Assembly (NCBI RefSeq): GCF_008728965.1
Contig: NZ_VSMC01000015.1
Coordinates: 1 to 64,000 of the forward strand
DNA length: 64,000 bases
Reading direction: 5' to 3'
Origin: Heminiphilus faecis
GTDB taxonomy: Bacteria > Bacteroidota > Bacteroidia > Bacteroidales > Muribaculaceae
Part shown: in pieces, positions 25,747 to 34,429 of the stretch
How positions within the stretch are numbered: position 1 is the stretch's first letter
Layout of the letters: the number at the start of each line of letters is the position of its first letter
Notes under the pieces: generated by a model
Database searches by the model: none
Told to the model about the DNA's origin: nothing
Seen by the model: only the letters and a program-made list of their open reading frames with translations
Position numbers and translations under genes: made by a program

Positions 25747-27063
25747 TTACGATTTTTTGGGTCGTCCGCGCTTAGGCAGGGGAGGACGCTCGAACGTGGT
25801 TGGCTTCTCTGGCAACGGTTTGATGTCAACTTTCAGACTGTCGAATTTATCTCTCATGCGTCCCATATCTTCGGATACGGTCTGGTCAAGCATTGTGGCA
25901 TAAATCTGAGTCGTGGCAATGTCTTTATGCCCCAGCATCTTCGACACTGTTTCGATAGGCACATGATTGTTGAGCGACATTGTAGCGAACGTATGGCGCG
26001 CGATATGGGTTGTCAGATGCTTCTTGATGTCCGCTTTTGATGCTATCTCATCAAGATACGAGTTCATGCGCTGGTTTGAGATGACCGGGATTACGGTATC
26101 CTTTTCCACAACACGGGGATGGCTCCTGTATTTCTCCATCAGTCTGCGCGGTATCTCCAGTATCGGGATAACGCTCATCTCGTCTGTTTTCTCACGGGCC
26201 TTGCGTATCCACATCTCTCCTTTGTCATCAGTGACGATATGTTCGCGTTTGAGGGTTGAGATGTCTGCGAACGCCAGTCCTGTGAAGCAGCAGAACACGA
26301 AAGTATCGCGCACGAGGTCGAGACGGGGAAGTTCGCTGAGGTCAAGCTCTATGATACGCTGGAGTTCGGTCTCAGTCAGTTTTTCCCTCTTCGGCTTTGT
26401 GCGTACATAGCGTTTGCCTACGAATGGATCATCGTCAATCCATTTGTTCGCGATGCCGGTGCGTACCACGCTTTTGAGATAGCGGATATAACGGACGGCG
26501 GCATTGTTGGCACAACCCTTCTTTATTCGCAGGAAATGCTCGAAGTCGTCAACCATTCCGGAAGTCAGTTTCTTCATCGGAATATCTTTCACATCCTGAT
26601 TGTCGATGAGGAATTCCTCCAGATACTTTACGCATCGCTCCCAACGCAGGCGCGTACCCTCGCAGATGTCGCCGCGCTCGTTCCTGTCCTTGACCTTCTT
26701 GTTCAGCTCTCTGAACGCTTCACAGAGCATCGTCGGCTTTTGCAGCTTGCCGAGGAAGGCTTTTTTAAGGGTGTCGGGATTTACCATCTCATCACGCATC
26801 ACGAGCTGATTGTGTATCTCGCAGATTTTGGTACGGATGGTGTCAAGATAACGGTTCAGTTCAAGGTCTTTCTTTGTTTTACCTTTCGACTGACCTTTGG
26901 ACGCGTCCCAGTTGGCGGGGGCTACATACCTGTTGGTATATACCTCCGCACGTTGCCCATTCATTGTTATTCGTAACAGAATGGGAAATTCGCCCTCCTT
27001 GTTCGGGCGGCTTCTCCTGACCATGAAGTTCAGAGAGAAGTAACACTCATTGGATAATTTCAT
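25747..27063 (-). CDS. Tyrosine recombinase (IntDOT-like integrase)
   Basis: 438-residue integrase that would insert and excise the island at tRNA-Lys. An N-terminal arm-binding domain (FMVRRSRPNKEGEFPILLRI) and a SAM-like core-binding domain (about 110-210) precede the catalytic domain. The first catalytic Arg region reads FTGLAFADI, with Ala where Arg is usual; replacement of this Arg is known in IntDOT-type integrases. The remaining motifs are standard: HIARHTFAT (HxxR), MLGHKDIATTQIY with His and the nucleophilic Tyr. It is transcribed from its own promoter at 27090-27120 and ends in a Pro/Lys-rich tail. Confidence 0.93.
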   Translation of the reverse strand: MKLSNECYFSLNFMVRRSRPNKEGEFPILLRITMNGQRAEVYTNRYVAPANWDASKGQSKGKTKKDLELNRYLDTIRTKICEIHNQLVMRDEMVNPDTLKKAFLGKLQKPTMLCEAFRELNKKVKDRNERGDICEGTRLRWERCVKYLEEFLIDNQDVKDIPMKKLTSGMVDDFEHFLRIKKGCANNAAVRYIRYLKSVVRTGIANKWIDDDPFVGKRYVRTKPKREKLTETELQRIIELDLSELPRLDLVRDTFVFCCFTGLAFADISTLKREHIVTDDKGEMWIRKAREKTDEMSVIPILEIPRRLMEKYRSHPRVVEKDTVIPVISNQRMNSYLDEIASKADIKKHLTTHIARHTFATMSLNNHVPIETVSKMLGHKDIATTQIYATMLDQTVSEDMGRMRDKFDSLKVDIKPLPEKPTTFERPPLPKRGRPKKS

Positions 27064-27089
27064 TTGTCATGTGGCTTTAATGGTTAAAC

Positions 27090-27120
27090 TAAAGATACAT
27101 AATTTTTCTCGGTTATACAA
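27090..27120 (-). promoter_or_regulatory. Promoter of the recombinase gene
   Basis: On the minus strand, TTG (27118-27120), 20 nt, TATCTTTA (27090-27097): one mismatch from the -7 consensus with ideal spacing. The ATG lies 27 nt downstream at 27063. Confidence 0.6.
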
Positions 27121-27159
27121 ACTGTAAATCCGAAGGACAAATGAAATTTCCGGGTTTGC

Positions 27160-27448
27160 GAGGTGGCAAAACAACCAAATCCACGAATAATGTAGAATTG
27201 CCACCTCGAATTGCCACCTTTTCATAACTATTTTTAACTATGACGATAGCTAAAAATGCGTCAAGGAACAGCTGAGGACAATATGCCTAACAAACTCTGG
27301 CTGATGTTCAGGATTATTCTTTTGCCACCTGCAACCACCCTGCGAGGTGGCAGATATATAATGGTTTCTATCCTTGTAAGGCTTTGAAAAATAATGAAAT
27401 ATAGTCTTTCGAGGTGGCAAATTATGGTGGGAATTTTATTGCCACCTT
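27160..27448. repeat. Seven copies of TTGCCACCT in both orientations
   Basis: In the gene-free stretch between recombinase and tRNA-Lys, TTGCCACCT or its complement occurs at 27198-27206, 27211-27219, 27322-27330 and 27439-27447 on the plus strand, and as AGGTGGCA(A) at 27160-27169, 27344-27352 and 27411-27420. Several are flanked by a conserved C or CG. The arrangement of short repeats in mixed orientation beside an integrase gene and its tRNA target is that expected of arm-type integrase-binding sites (inference). Confidence 0.75.
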
Positions 27449-27502
27449 TTTGCACACCCGCAGTTTCAATATTTTGCGCCGGACGGGGACAAGGGTAAAA
27501 AG

Positions 27503-27534
27503 AAAAACCTCTGAAAATCAACGATTTTCAGAGG
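27503..27534 (-). terminator. Terminator of tRNA-Lys
   Basis: CCTCTGAAAATC (27508-27519) and GATTTTCAGAGG (27523-27534) form a perfect 12-bp stem with a 3-nt loop. Read on the minus strand it is followed by TTTTTCTTTTT. Confidence 0.85.
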
Positions 27535-27561
27535 AATTCGTCGGTCTGATAGACCCTTCTG

Positions 27562-27634
27562 TGACCCCGGAGAGGCTCGAACTCTCGACCCAATGATTAA
27601 GAGTCATTTGCTCTACCAACTGAGCTACGGAGTC
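27562..27634 (-). tRNA. tRNA-Lys (anticodon CUU)
   Basis: A 73-nt cloverleaf: acceptor GACTCCG with CGGGGTC, D-arm GCTCAGTTGGTAGAGC, anticodon stem AATGA/TCATT with loop CTCTTAA, T-loop GTTCGAGCC. The 3' CCA is not encoded. Its 3' end faces the repeats and recombinase, so it is the probable attachment gene of the island. Confidence 0.95.
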
Positions 27635-27665
27635 ATGTGCATGTTGTCCTTTGACTTTTGCGATG

Positions 27666-27695
27666 CAAAGTTAAACACAAATTTATTTATGGCAA
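27666..27695 (-). promoter_or_regulatory. Promoter of tRNA-Lys
   Basis: Minus strand: TTG (27693-27695), 19 nt, TAACTTTG (27666-27673). Confidence 0.7.
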
Positions 27696-27876
27696 AATTT
27701 TTTGCATATAATTTGCAATGTTTTTTGTTTTGCAGATGAATTTTGAGGATGAATCCGTAATGCTGATTCCTTAAGGGTGTTATATTTAGGGGCAATCAAC
27801 GGTAACGGCAGTCGTTTATGACTGTATGGACGCAGACGATATATAATTTTTGCTTTTCAAAATATAATTACAAGAA

Positions 27877-27922
27877 ATACGGATAATCATAGGCCCACAG
27901 GGTATCGTATGATTATCCGTAT
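27877..27922 (-). terminator. Hairpin downstream of the second susD
   Basis: ATACGGATAATCATA (27877-27891) and TATGATTATCCGTAT (27908-27922) form a perfect 15-bp inverted repeat. On the minus strand it is followed by TTTCTTG and lies 18 bp after the susD stop. The rest of 27696-27876 shows nothing else I can name. Confidence 0.65.
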
Positions 27923-27940
27923 AAGTAATTAACCTAAATG

Positions 27941-29674
27941 TTATATTTCGGGATAACCCGGATTCTGTTTCAGATTGGGATTGGTATTGAGTGTGGTGCG
28001 TGATAGGGGCAGCCACATTGTATGGCTGTCGTTATCAGGCTCTTTGTCCCACCAGCGACCGGTGTTGTATACTCCGAACCGGCAAAGTGTCTGGCGGCGC
28101 AACCCTTCGGCAAGGAACTCTCGTCCCCATTCGTCAAGCAATTCCTGCTTGGTGAGCATGCTTCCATCCTCCGGATACAGGCTGGGGGAACCGGCAGGAT
28201 AGTTGCGTCTTCGCACTGTATTGAGCAGTCTTTCGGCTTCGGCTTTATTGCCTTGGTTGAAGCGTATCTCGGCGAGGTAGTATATCACTTCAGGCAAGCG
28301 CAACATGGCGTAGTCCGATTCTATTTTGTTGGGGTCATCGGAGGGGTAAAACGGGTATTTGATTATGCACCATCCCGAATTCTGGTCGCCGGAGGTCATG
28401 GTTGATGCAGCAGTGACAGCGCCGTTAGATGGTTGCGGCGAGGGACTTGACGGGTCTGTATCGCGAAATATTCCCACTTGGTCACGTATATATAGCTCGT
28501 AGGCTCCGTTATCGGAAGTTACATTCTTGGTCACCCCGTTATCATCGTATGGCAGATATCCGTAAAGGAAGAGCCCTTCACGTTTACTGTTGCCCAGATT
28601 CTTATATTTTTTCAGCCTTACATCGTCAGGATACTTCATGAACTTGCGTACAGGTTTGCCAAGTTCAAATGCATATTCGTTGCCGTCAAGGTCAAGGCCC
28701 GGCTGAAGGGCATATTTGGGATTGCAGTTGCCCCAGTCGGTGAAGCCGAAGTATTTTGGAGAGAGAAAGGGTGCTACCTGCCAGAACATTTCGGTGCCGT
28801 AAACCCAATGCATACCGCCGAAAGATGACGGGAAGCCATAGAGTATTTCGTTGGAATTAACATTGTCCCAGTCAAAAGGCGCATCCCAGCGCGAGTCAGG
28901 TTCGTAGAATCCGTAGTCGCCGCGGAGTATAGCCTCACAGTACTCTGCGGCTTTATCCTCCATATTCTCATCAATCCACCAGCTTGCATTCATATACAGG
29001 CGGGCTAGCAGAGCCGCGCAGGCCCCTTTTGTCCATAATCCTTGATTGATGCCGTTGCCATTTGCACCTTCTTTGGCATTTAATTTAGGCAGTGATTCAA
29101 GCAATTCCGTCTCGAGGAAGGTGAATGTCTCTTTGGGTGTGGCCTGAGAGGGAAGTTCCGATACTGGATAATCTGTCACGATAGGGATATTATGGTACAG
29201 GTCAAATATGGTCATGTACATCCAAGCTCTCAAAACCCGGCTCTGGGCTATGAAGTCGTCGATTTCATGTTTGCTGACCCCGAGTTTCTCTCCGTCGATA
29301 TGGCTAAGGTCGGAGATGCTTGAATTGCACAAGCCGATGCCACGATAGGTGTCATCCCATGTCCATCTTACAAATCCGTCGTCGATAGTCCATGTATGGT
29401 AGTGGTAGCGGCAGAATTCGCCGCCGTTGTACCAATGCTCTTCGCGCTGTACCGTCATGTAGTGGTCGGCCGAGAGCTCACCCATCCAGTACAATCCTTG
29501 TGTGTTTAGCCAGTATGCGTGGCCAAACGGGCGCAAAAAGCCTTGTATCACGTTCTCCCGTGTTTTGTAGAAGCCTTCCTGAGGGATAATGTCATATGTC
29601 TTTTCGTCAAGATCGGTACAGCCGACCGATAAGAGCAACAGGGTGGTCGCTATTATGTTTCCAAGAGTTTTCAT
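27941..29674 (-). CDS. SusD-like glycan-binding lipoprotein (second PUL)
   Basis: 577-residue surface lipoprotein that partners the SusC encoded 20 bp upstream. The lipobox is LSVGC (Cys near residue 19). RagB/SusD landmarks: IAQSRVLRAWMYMTIFDLY, CAALLARLYMNASWW, LLDEWGREFLAEGLRRQTLCRFG, and the C-terminal LPLSRTTLNTNPNLKQNPGY. Rich in aromatic residues in the middle, as expected for glycan contacts. Last gene of the GH30-susC-susD unit, followed by a hairpin. Its sequence is clearly different from the SusD of the galactan PUL. Confidence 0.93.
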   Translation of the reverse strand: MKTLGNIIATTLLLLSVGCTDLDEKTYDIIPQEGFYKTRENVIQGFLRPFGHAYWLNTQGLYWMGELSADHYMTVQREEHWYNGGEFCRYHYHTWTIDDGFVRWTWDDTYRGIGLCNSSISDLSHIDGEKLGVSKHEIDDFIAQSRVLRAWMYMTIFDLYHNIPIVTDYPVSELPSQATPKETFTFLETELLESLPKLNAKEGANGNGINQGLWTKGACAALLARLYMNASWWIDENMEDKAAEYCEAILRGDYGFYEPDSRWDAPFDWDNVNSNEILYGFPSSFGGMHWVYGTEMFWQVAPFLSPKYFGFTDWGNCNPKYALQPGLDLDGNEYAFELGKPVRKFMKYPDDVRLKKYKNLGNSKREGLFLYGYLPYDDNGVTKNVTSDNGAYELYIRDQVGIFRDTDPSSPSPQPSNGAVTAASTMTSGDQNSGWCIIKYPFYPSDDPNKIESDYAMLRLPEVIYYLAEIRFNQGNKAEAERLLNTVRRRNYPAGSPSLYPEDGSMLTKQELLDEWGREFLAEGLRRQTLCRFGVYNTGRWWDKEPDNDSHTMWLPLSRTTLNTNPNLKQNPGYPEI

Positions 29675-29694
29675 GTTGATAAGAATATATAAAT

Positions 29695-32679
29695 TTAGAA
29701 GTCGATTTGCACACCAAACAGATACTGACGTGTCGACGGATAGTATCCTGTCTTACTATACGGAATGCCGGGTTGAAGTCCATTGACGCAATAAGCGTCG
29801 GGGGCCAGCCCCCGGTTATAGCTACGTATCGAGAAGAGATTGCGTCCGGTAAGATAGAACCGTACTTTTTCGATATATCGGTTTATCTTCCATGTATAGC
29901 CCAGTGTTGCCACATCAAGTTTGACAAAATCGCCGTCATGCACGAAGTAGCTGCTATGTACATTTTTTCCCTCGGTTATATGGGCGTTTTCGGAATAGGC
30001 CGACTTCAGTACGTTGGTGCCGGGAGCCGCCCCCATCACTCCATAATAAAGATCCTGAGCATCATAAATCTGATAACCGAAAGCTCCGCGGAAATAGAGT
30101 GTAAGGTCAAGGTTGCGATAACGGAAGTTATTTGTGAGTGAAGCGGTAAATTCAGGCATGCCGTTACCCACTACGCATTTGTCGGCATCGGTGCCTTGCG
30201 ATACGGGTATCTTCTCGCCGCTTTTGTCGTAGACAAGCCAGTTGCCGTTGTCATCAACTCCCGCATACCTGAATGTATAGAAGTTTCCTACGCGCTGGCC
30301 CTCTTCTATGCGCTGTACCGGACCGGGGTTGCCGGGATAGGTGGGGAAGCCGTCCATCCAATAGAATTTCTGTCCTTCGTACAGCCGGTTGGAGAATGAT
30401 ACAAACTTGTTGTCTGATGTCGAGCCTATAAAACTTAGGGTATAATCGAAATCTTTTGTCCTCACGGCATTATAACGGAGTTCTATTTCGATGCCGGTAT
30501 TTTTCATTGTGCCGACGTTGACATACGAATTGGCTATGACATTAGGCGGCACAGGCACACTATAAGTGCCGAGGAGGTCGCTCTGCTTGCGGTTGTAGTA
30601 ATTGACGGATCCCTCCAGTTTATAGTTAAGCAGGCTGAAGTCTATGCCGGCATTCCAGTTCTTGCCTTTTTCCCATTTAAGGTTTACGTTGGGATTGGAG
30701 TTGATGCCCCATCCTTGTATATATTGTCCTTTATAAAAAATGAGGTCATAAGATGCCATGGTGGCAAGTGACTGGTAGCTTGCGAAGTCCTGATTTCCGG
30801 TCTCTCCGTAATCGGCCCTTATTTTCAGGTCGTTTATCCAGTTTATGCCACGCATGAAGTTTTCCTGACTTATGCGCCATCCGGCCGATACGGCAGGGAA
30901 GTTGCCCCATTTGTTATTGGCGCCGAATTTCGATGACCCTTCGTGGCGTATCGAGGCGGTAAGGAAGTAGCGGTCATTAAAGCTGTAGGAGAGTCGCCCG
31001 AAGAATGCTATGAGTTTTGAGTCGTTTCGGTATGATGACATGCCTTTGCGGCCGGCTGTCGCTCCCATATAGGCTCCTGCTCCAAGATTGTCGGCTCCGA
31101 GAAGATCAGATGCGAAGTCTTTGTTTTCAGCGCTTAATCCGTCGTTGACAAAATACTGGTAGGAATATCCGCCCATAAAGGCGACGCGGTTTTTGGCGTT
31201 GCTGAAGCCGTAGTTGACAAGCCATTCGAGTGACTGCTGTTTGTTTTTGTCATAAGAACGCTTGGCCTCACCGTCAAAACCGGATTCTTGGGCTACGGTA
31301 GATGTCGACGGACGAAACCATGAGTAGTCATTCTGTATAATCTGCTGCGCCAGAGTTATCTGGGTGCTGAGCGAGTGACGCTCATCCTTGCATAACGCAG
31401 GAAATAGATTGACTTTAAGTGTGCCGTCCCAGTTCAGGAAGGTGCGTTCACCGCCATTCTGCTCGATTTTCAAGCGTTCTACAGGGTTGTTGGTCGCGTA
31501 GGCTGTGATGTAAGTGTATTTCCCGGGATTGTCCTTATCCATTACCGGAATAGTGGGGTTTATCATTATGGCTTCACGGAATGCATCGTAGTCGGCGTTG
31601 TTGTACTTGACATTGCGAGGAGTCACATTAAGAATGATTTTATATAAATCGTCTTTTCCGGTATGGTTCACGGTCATGCGTGCGCCTACCTGACGCTTGC
31701 CGGCTCTCAGGTCGATGCCGTCAGTGTCTTTATAGTCGACCGTGGCACGATAATTGGTGCGTGATGTGCCTCCCGACACGGTAAGTGTATGACTATGCGA
31801 TACTCCTGTCTTTGAAATGGACTTGAACCAGTCGGTGTTTGCTCCATAGTCATCGCCGCGGTTGTATTTGCGGAATTCGTCGGCCGACAATACATCCAGC
31901 TCGCGTATAGGGTCGGTTATGTTTATGAAGCCGGAATAGGACGTGTGTACATTGCCGTCTACAGCTCCTTTCTTGGTCGTAATCACCACTACACCGTTGG
32001 AGCCGCGCGTACCATAAATGGCCGAAGCCGCGCCATCCTTAAGGACGTCAATGGACTCGATGTCATTTTCGTTGATGTTGTCGAGGCTTCCTCCGGGCAC
32101 TCCGTCGATTACCACCAGCGGTCCGAGGCCGGCATTGCGCGACGATACGCCGCGTACCTGCATGCTGACGCTCGAGTTAGGGTCGGCACCGGTGGAGTTT
32201 TCAACTGACAGTCCGGGCACTTTACCTTGAATCTGCATGGCCGGATTGCCATTGCCTATCTGGAGCATGTCTTTGCCGGATACGTGCGACACGGCGCTTG
32301 TAACCTCCTTTTTCGAGATGCTGCCATAGCCGATGACTACCACGTCATCGAGCATATGTGACTCTTCGTTCATTGCGATGTGGAGCGGTTTGCCATTATT
32401 GGCTGTCACTTCAACGGTTTTGTATCCTATGTATGATATCGAAAGTACGGCGCCGGGCTGAACGCTAATGCTGAACCGCCCGTCGGCATTGGTGACTGTA
32501 CGATTGTCTTTCGTGCCTTTTTCCCATACGGTAGCTCCGATAACAGGCTCGTTTTCGGAGTCAATGACTGTACCCGATACTTGCTGCTGCGCCCACAGTG
32601 CAGGTGTGATGCCGCACAGCAACAGGCATAACACAATCCTGAAAGCCGGCAACAGCTCTCTTAAATTAAAATTTTTCAT
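29695..32679 (-). CDS. SusC-like TonB-dependent outer-membrane transporter (second PUL)
   Basis: 994 residues from the ATG at 32679, which opens the signal peptide MKNFNLRELL ending ALWAQQ. The longer frame from 32775 overlaps the upstream GH30 gene. Carboxypeptidase-regulatory-like domain (VSGTVIDSENEPVIGATV), the SusC box LDDVVVIGYG, plug domain (RGVSSRNAGLGPLVVIDG and GAASAIYGTRGSNGVV), and a long barrel ending QYLFGVQIDF. Expected to import the oligosaccharides made by the GH30 encoded just upstream. Confidence 0.94.
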   Translation of the reverse strand: MKNFNLRELLPAFRIVLCLLLCGITPALWAQQQVSGTVIDSENEPVIGATVWEKGTKDNRTVTNADGRFSISVQPGAVLSISYIGYKTVEVTANNGKPLHIAMNEESHMLDDVVVIGYGSISKKEVTSAVSHVSGKDMLQIGNGNPAMQIQGKVPGLSVENSTGADPNSSVSMQVRGVSSRNAGLGPLVVIDGVPGGSLDNINENDIESIDVLKDGAASAIYGTRGSNGVVVITTKKGAVDGNVHTSYSGFINITDPIRELDVLSADEFRKYNRGDDYGANTDWFKSISKTGVSHSHTLTVSGGTSRTNYRATVDYKDTDGIDLRAGKRQVGARMTVNHTGKDDLYKIILNVTPRNVKYNNADYDAFREAIMINPTIPVMDKDNPGKYTYITAYATNNPVERLKIEQNGGERTFLNWDGTLKVNLFPALCKDERHSLSTQITLAQQIIQNDYSWFRPSTSTVAQESGFDGEAKRSYDKNKQQSLEWLVNYGFSNAKNRVAFMGGYSYQYFVNDGLSAENKDFASDLLGADNLGAGAYMGATAGRKGMSSYRNDSKLIAFFGRLSYSFNDRYFLTASIRHEGSSKFGANNKWGNFPAVSAGWRISQENFMRGINWINDLKIRADYGETGNQDFASYQSLATMASYDLIFYKGQYIQGWGINSNPNVNLKWEKGKNWNAGIDFSLLNYKLEGSVNYYNRKQSDLLGTYSVPVPPNVIANSYVNVGTMKNTGIEIELRYNAVRTKDFDYTLSFIGSTSDNKFVSFSNRLYEGQKFYWMDGFPTYPGNPGPVQRIEEGQRVGNFYTFRYAGVDDNGNWLVYDKSGEKIPVSQGTDADKCVVGNGMPEFTASLTNNFRYRNLDLTLYFRGAFGYQIYDAQDLYYGVMGAAPGTNVLKSAYSENAHITEGKNVHSSYFVHDGDFVKLDVATLGYTWKINRYIEKVRFYLTGRNLFSIRSYNRGLAPDAYCVNGLQPGIPYSKTGYYPSTRQYLFGVQIDF

Positions 32680-32725
32680 GTTTGAGTGTAATAATTGGTT
32701 AGAATTATAAAATGCCGGAGTGATA

Positions 32726-34246
32726 TTACTTCTCCGCAAAAGTGTTGAACGAATGGGGCTTGACAGTGGCTTCAAGATAGCGGTCGCCGATTTTTACTGA
32801 GATGCGGTCGGGGGTGTCCTTGAAGTTGCCGGCAAAAACTATATGTTTTCCTTCGGCGGTTCTTGCTACAAGCACCGGCTTGTTGTCGTCGCCAAGGGCT
32901 TTGTAAGCCACAATATCCGTACCGGGGGCAATAAAACCGGCATAATGTCTTACCGCATGATATTCAGGAGTATAGATGGCGGTGCGCTTATTAGAGTCCA
33001 CGCGTATCAGTGCGTTTTGTTTCCATCCCCACGGACTCTCGCCATTGTCGGCGAGGATAAAGTTCCAGAAAGTATATTCGTTGCATCCGTTGCCGAGATA
33101 GTGGTTTATCAGTTCAAACGTGTGTTCGCCGGCTTTCCAGTCAAAACTGCCCCAGCCGCATTCACTCTCCGAGCACATGTAACTCCATTCAGGGTGCATT
33201 TTGCGTATGTGAGGCAGTACCTCGCGTCCCTCCCACTGGAAACCGATGCCGCTTATTTGAGACTGAAGCTCTTTGTCGGACAAAACGGCCTCAACATGGT
33301 CGCGTCGGTTAGTATTGAACGTGCCCATGTACAGTTCTACTTCAGGATGCAGGCGTTTAAGTGTCGGAGCCAGATAATCGCGGTTGAATCTAATTGATCC
33401 GTCGGCTGTCCATGCGCAGCCCGGATATGGCGTATAACTGTATGCCTCATTCTGGTATATGACGCGGTCTATCGGTATATTCTGCTCGCTGTAGGCGTCG
33501 ATGAACCTGCAGAACATATCGGCGTAGGCCTGCAGATGACGAGGGTCCTGAATGAAATAGTCATTTTCGGCTATCTGTCGGGGAAATACTCCGTCTCTGC
33601 TGCCTGTAAGCTTCATTTCGTCAGGATCGGTTTTTGTATCGGCACCTGCATAAAGAAGATAATCAAGTTTCGGTGACATATTGTTGTACTGACTGCTCAA
33701 TACGGGATAGTCCCCGTTTATTTTCATCCAAGAAGGAGGACTCCAAGGCGACACCCAGAAGCCGAGCGAGGGATTGTATTTCTGAGCCGCACGTATAAAG
33801 GGTATTATAGATGTTTTGTCGCGGTCTATGTTGAAGTAGCGCAGTTCAAGGTCGCCCTCGACTTCGTCGCAGCTATACCAAGAACGGGCATAGTCGTTAG
33901 CGCCCATAGATATGCGTCCGCGCGTTATACGCAAATCGCCGTCGGGAGCAAACACTCGTGCCAGTATTGTATCCTGTTCCTCTCGGGTAAGTATGCACAA
34001 GGCATCCCAATCAAGTTCATTGAATGTTACTCCCCAGCCACTGAATGTGACTATTTTTTCTCCGTCACGGACCGATATGTCCGGAGTGCCTGTCGGCTTA
34101 TTGCGTAATTTCAATCCGGATTGGCACCACTCTTTTCCCTCCGTACTCTCAGTCCATTGATATGTCTGCGCCTGTACGGATGAAACAAATGTAACAAAAG
34201 CTCCTGCTGTGAGGAGAAAACTTCGCACTTGTCGATTCATGTTCAT
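32726..34246 (-). CDS. GH30 glycoside hydrolase
   Basis: 506-residue secreted enzyme; the signal peptide ends SSVQAQ near residue 26 with no lipobox. GH30 features: FSGWGVTFNELDW near the barrel start, RGRISMGANDYA, SPWSPPSWMK, acid/base Glu267 in IYQNEAY, and the nucleophile at Glu360 (or Glu362) in CSESECGWG, then the C-terminal beta domain with HTGFIAPG-like YAGFIAPGTDIVAYK and FNTFAEK. GH30 enzymes in Bacteroidota PULs often cut beta-1,6-glucan, but other beta-linked substrates are possible and the subfamily cannot be set by eye. It is the first gene of the unit with susC and susD. Confidence 0.88.
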   Translation of the reverse strand: MNMNRQVRSFLLTAGAFVTFVSSVQAQTYQWTESTEGKEWCQSGLKLRNKPTGTPDISVRDGEKIVTFSGWGVTFNELDWDALCILTREEQDTILARVFAPDGDLRITRGRISMGANDYARSWYSCDEVEGDLELRYFNIDRDKTSIIPFIRAAQKYNPSLGFWVSPWSPPSWMKINGDYPVLSSQYNNMSPKLDYLLYAGADTKTDPDEMKLTGSRDGVFPRQIAENDYFIQDPRHLQAYADMFCRFIDAYSEQNIPIDRVIYQNEAYSYTPYPGCAWTADGSIRFNRDYLAPTLKRLHPEVELYMGTFNTNRRDHVEAVLSDKELQSQISGIGFQWEGREVLPHIRKMHPEWSYMCSESECGWGSFDWKAGEHTFELINHYLGNGCNEYTFWNFILADNGESPWGWKQNALIRVDSNKRTAIYTPEYHAVRHYAGFIAPGTDIVAYKALGDDNKPVLVARTAEGKHIVFAGNFKDTPDRISVKIGDRYLEATVKPHSFNTFAEK

Positions 34247-34357
34247 TGATAGATTTAATTTGTATTTTTAGAACATGCAAAATAAGTGAGAGCCCTGAAA
34301 AAGAGCGAAATAAATGCGTCACAAAACCATATCACAGAAATCTCTCAGGTGTAATAT

Positions 34358-34389
34358 GTTACATTTATCACGCTATATAAGTTACATTT
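34358..34389 (-). promoter_or_regulatory. Direct repeat AAATGTAAC upstream of the GH30-susC-susD unit
   Basis: GTTACATTT occurs at 34358-34366 and 34381-34389 (23 bp apart), in the 183-bp gap between the regulator and GH30. AraC-type proteins often bind direct repeats about two helical turns apart. A weak -7 (TTATTTTG, minus strand) lies at 34278-34285. Confidence 0.4.
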
Positions 34390-34429
34390 GTTATATTATC
34401 AATGAGCTGCGTCACACGGCGCGGTACAA

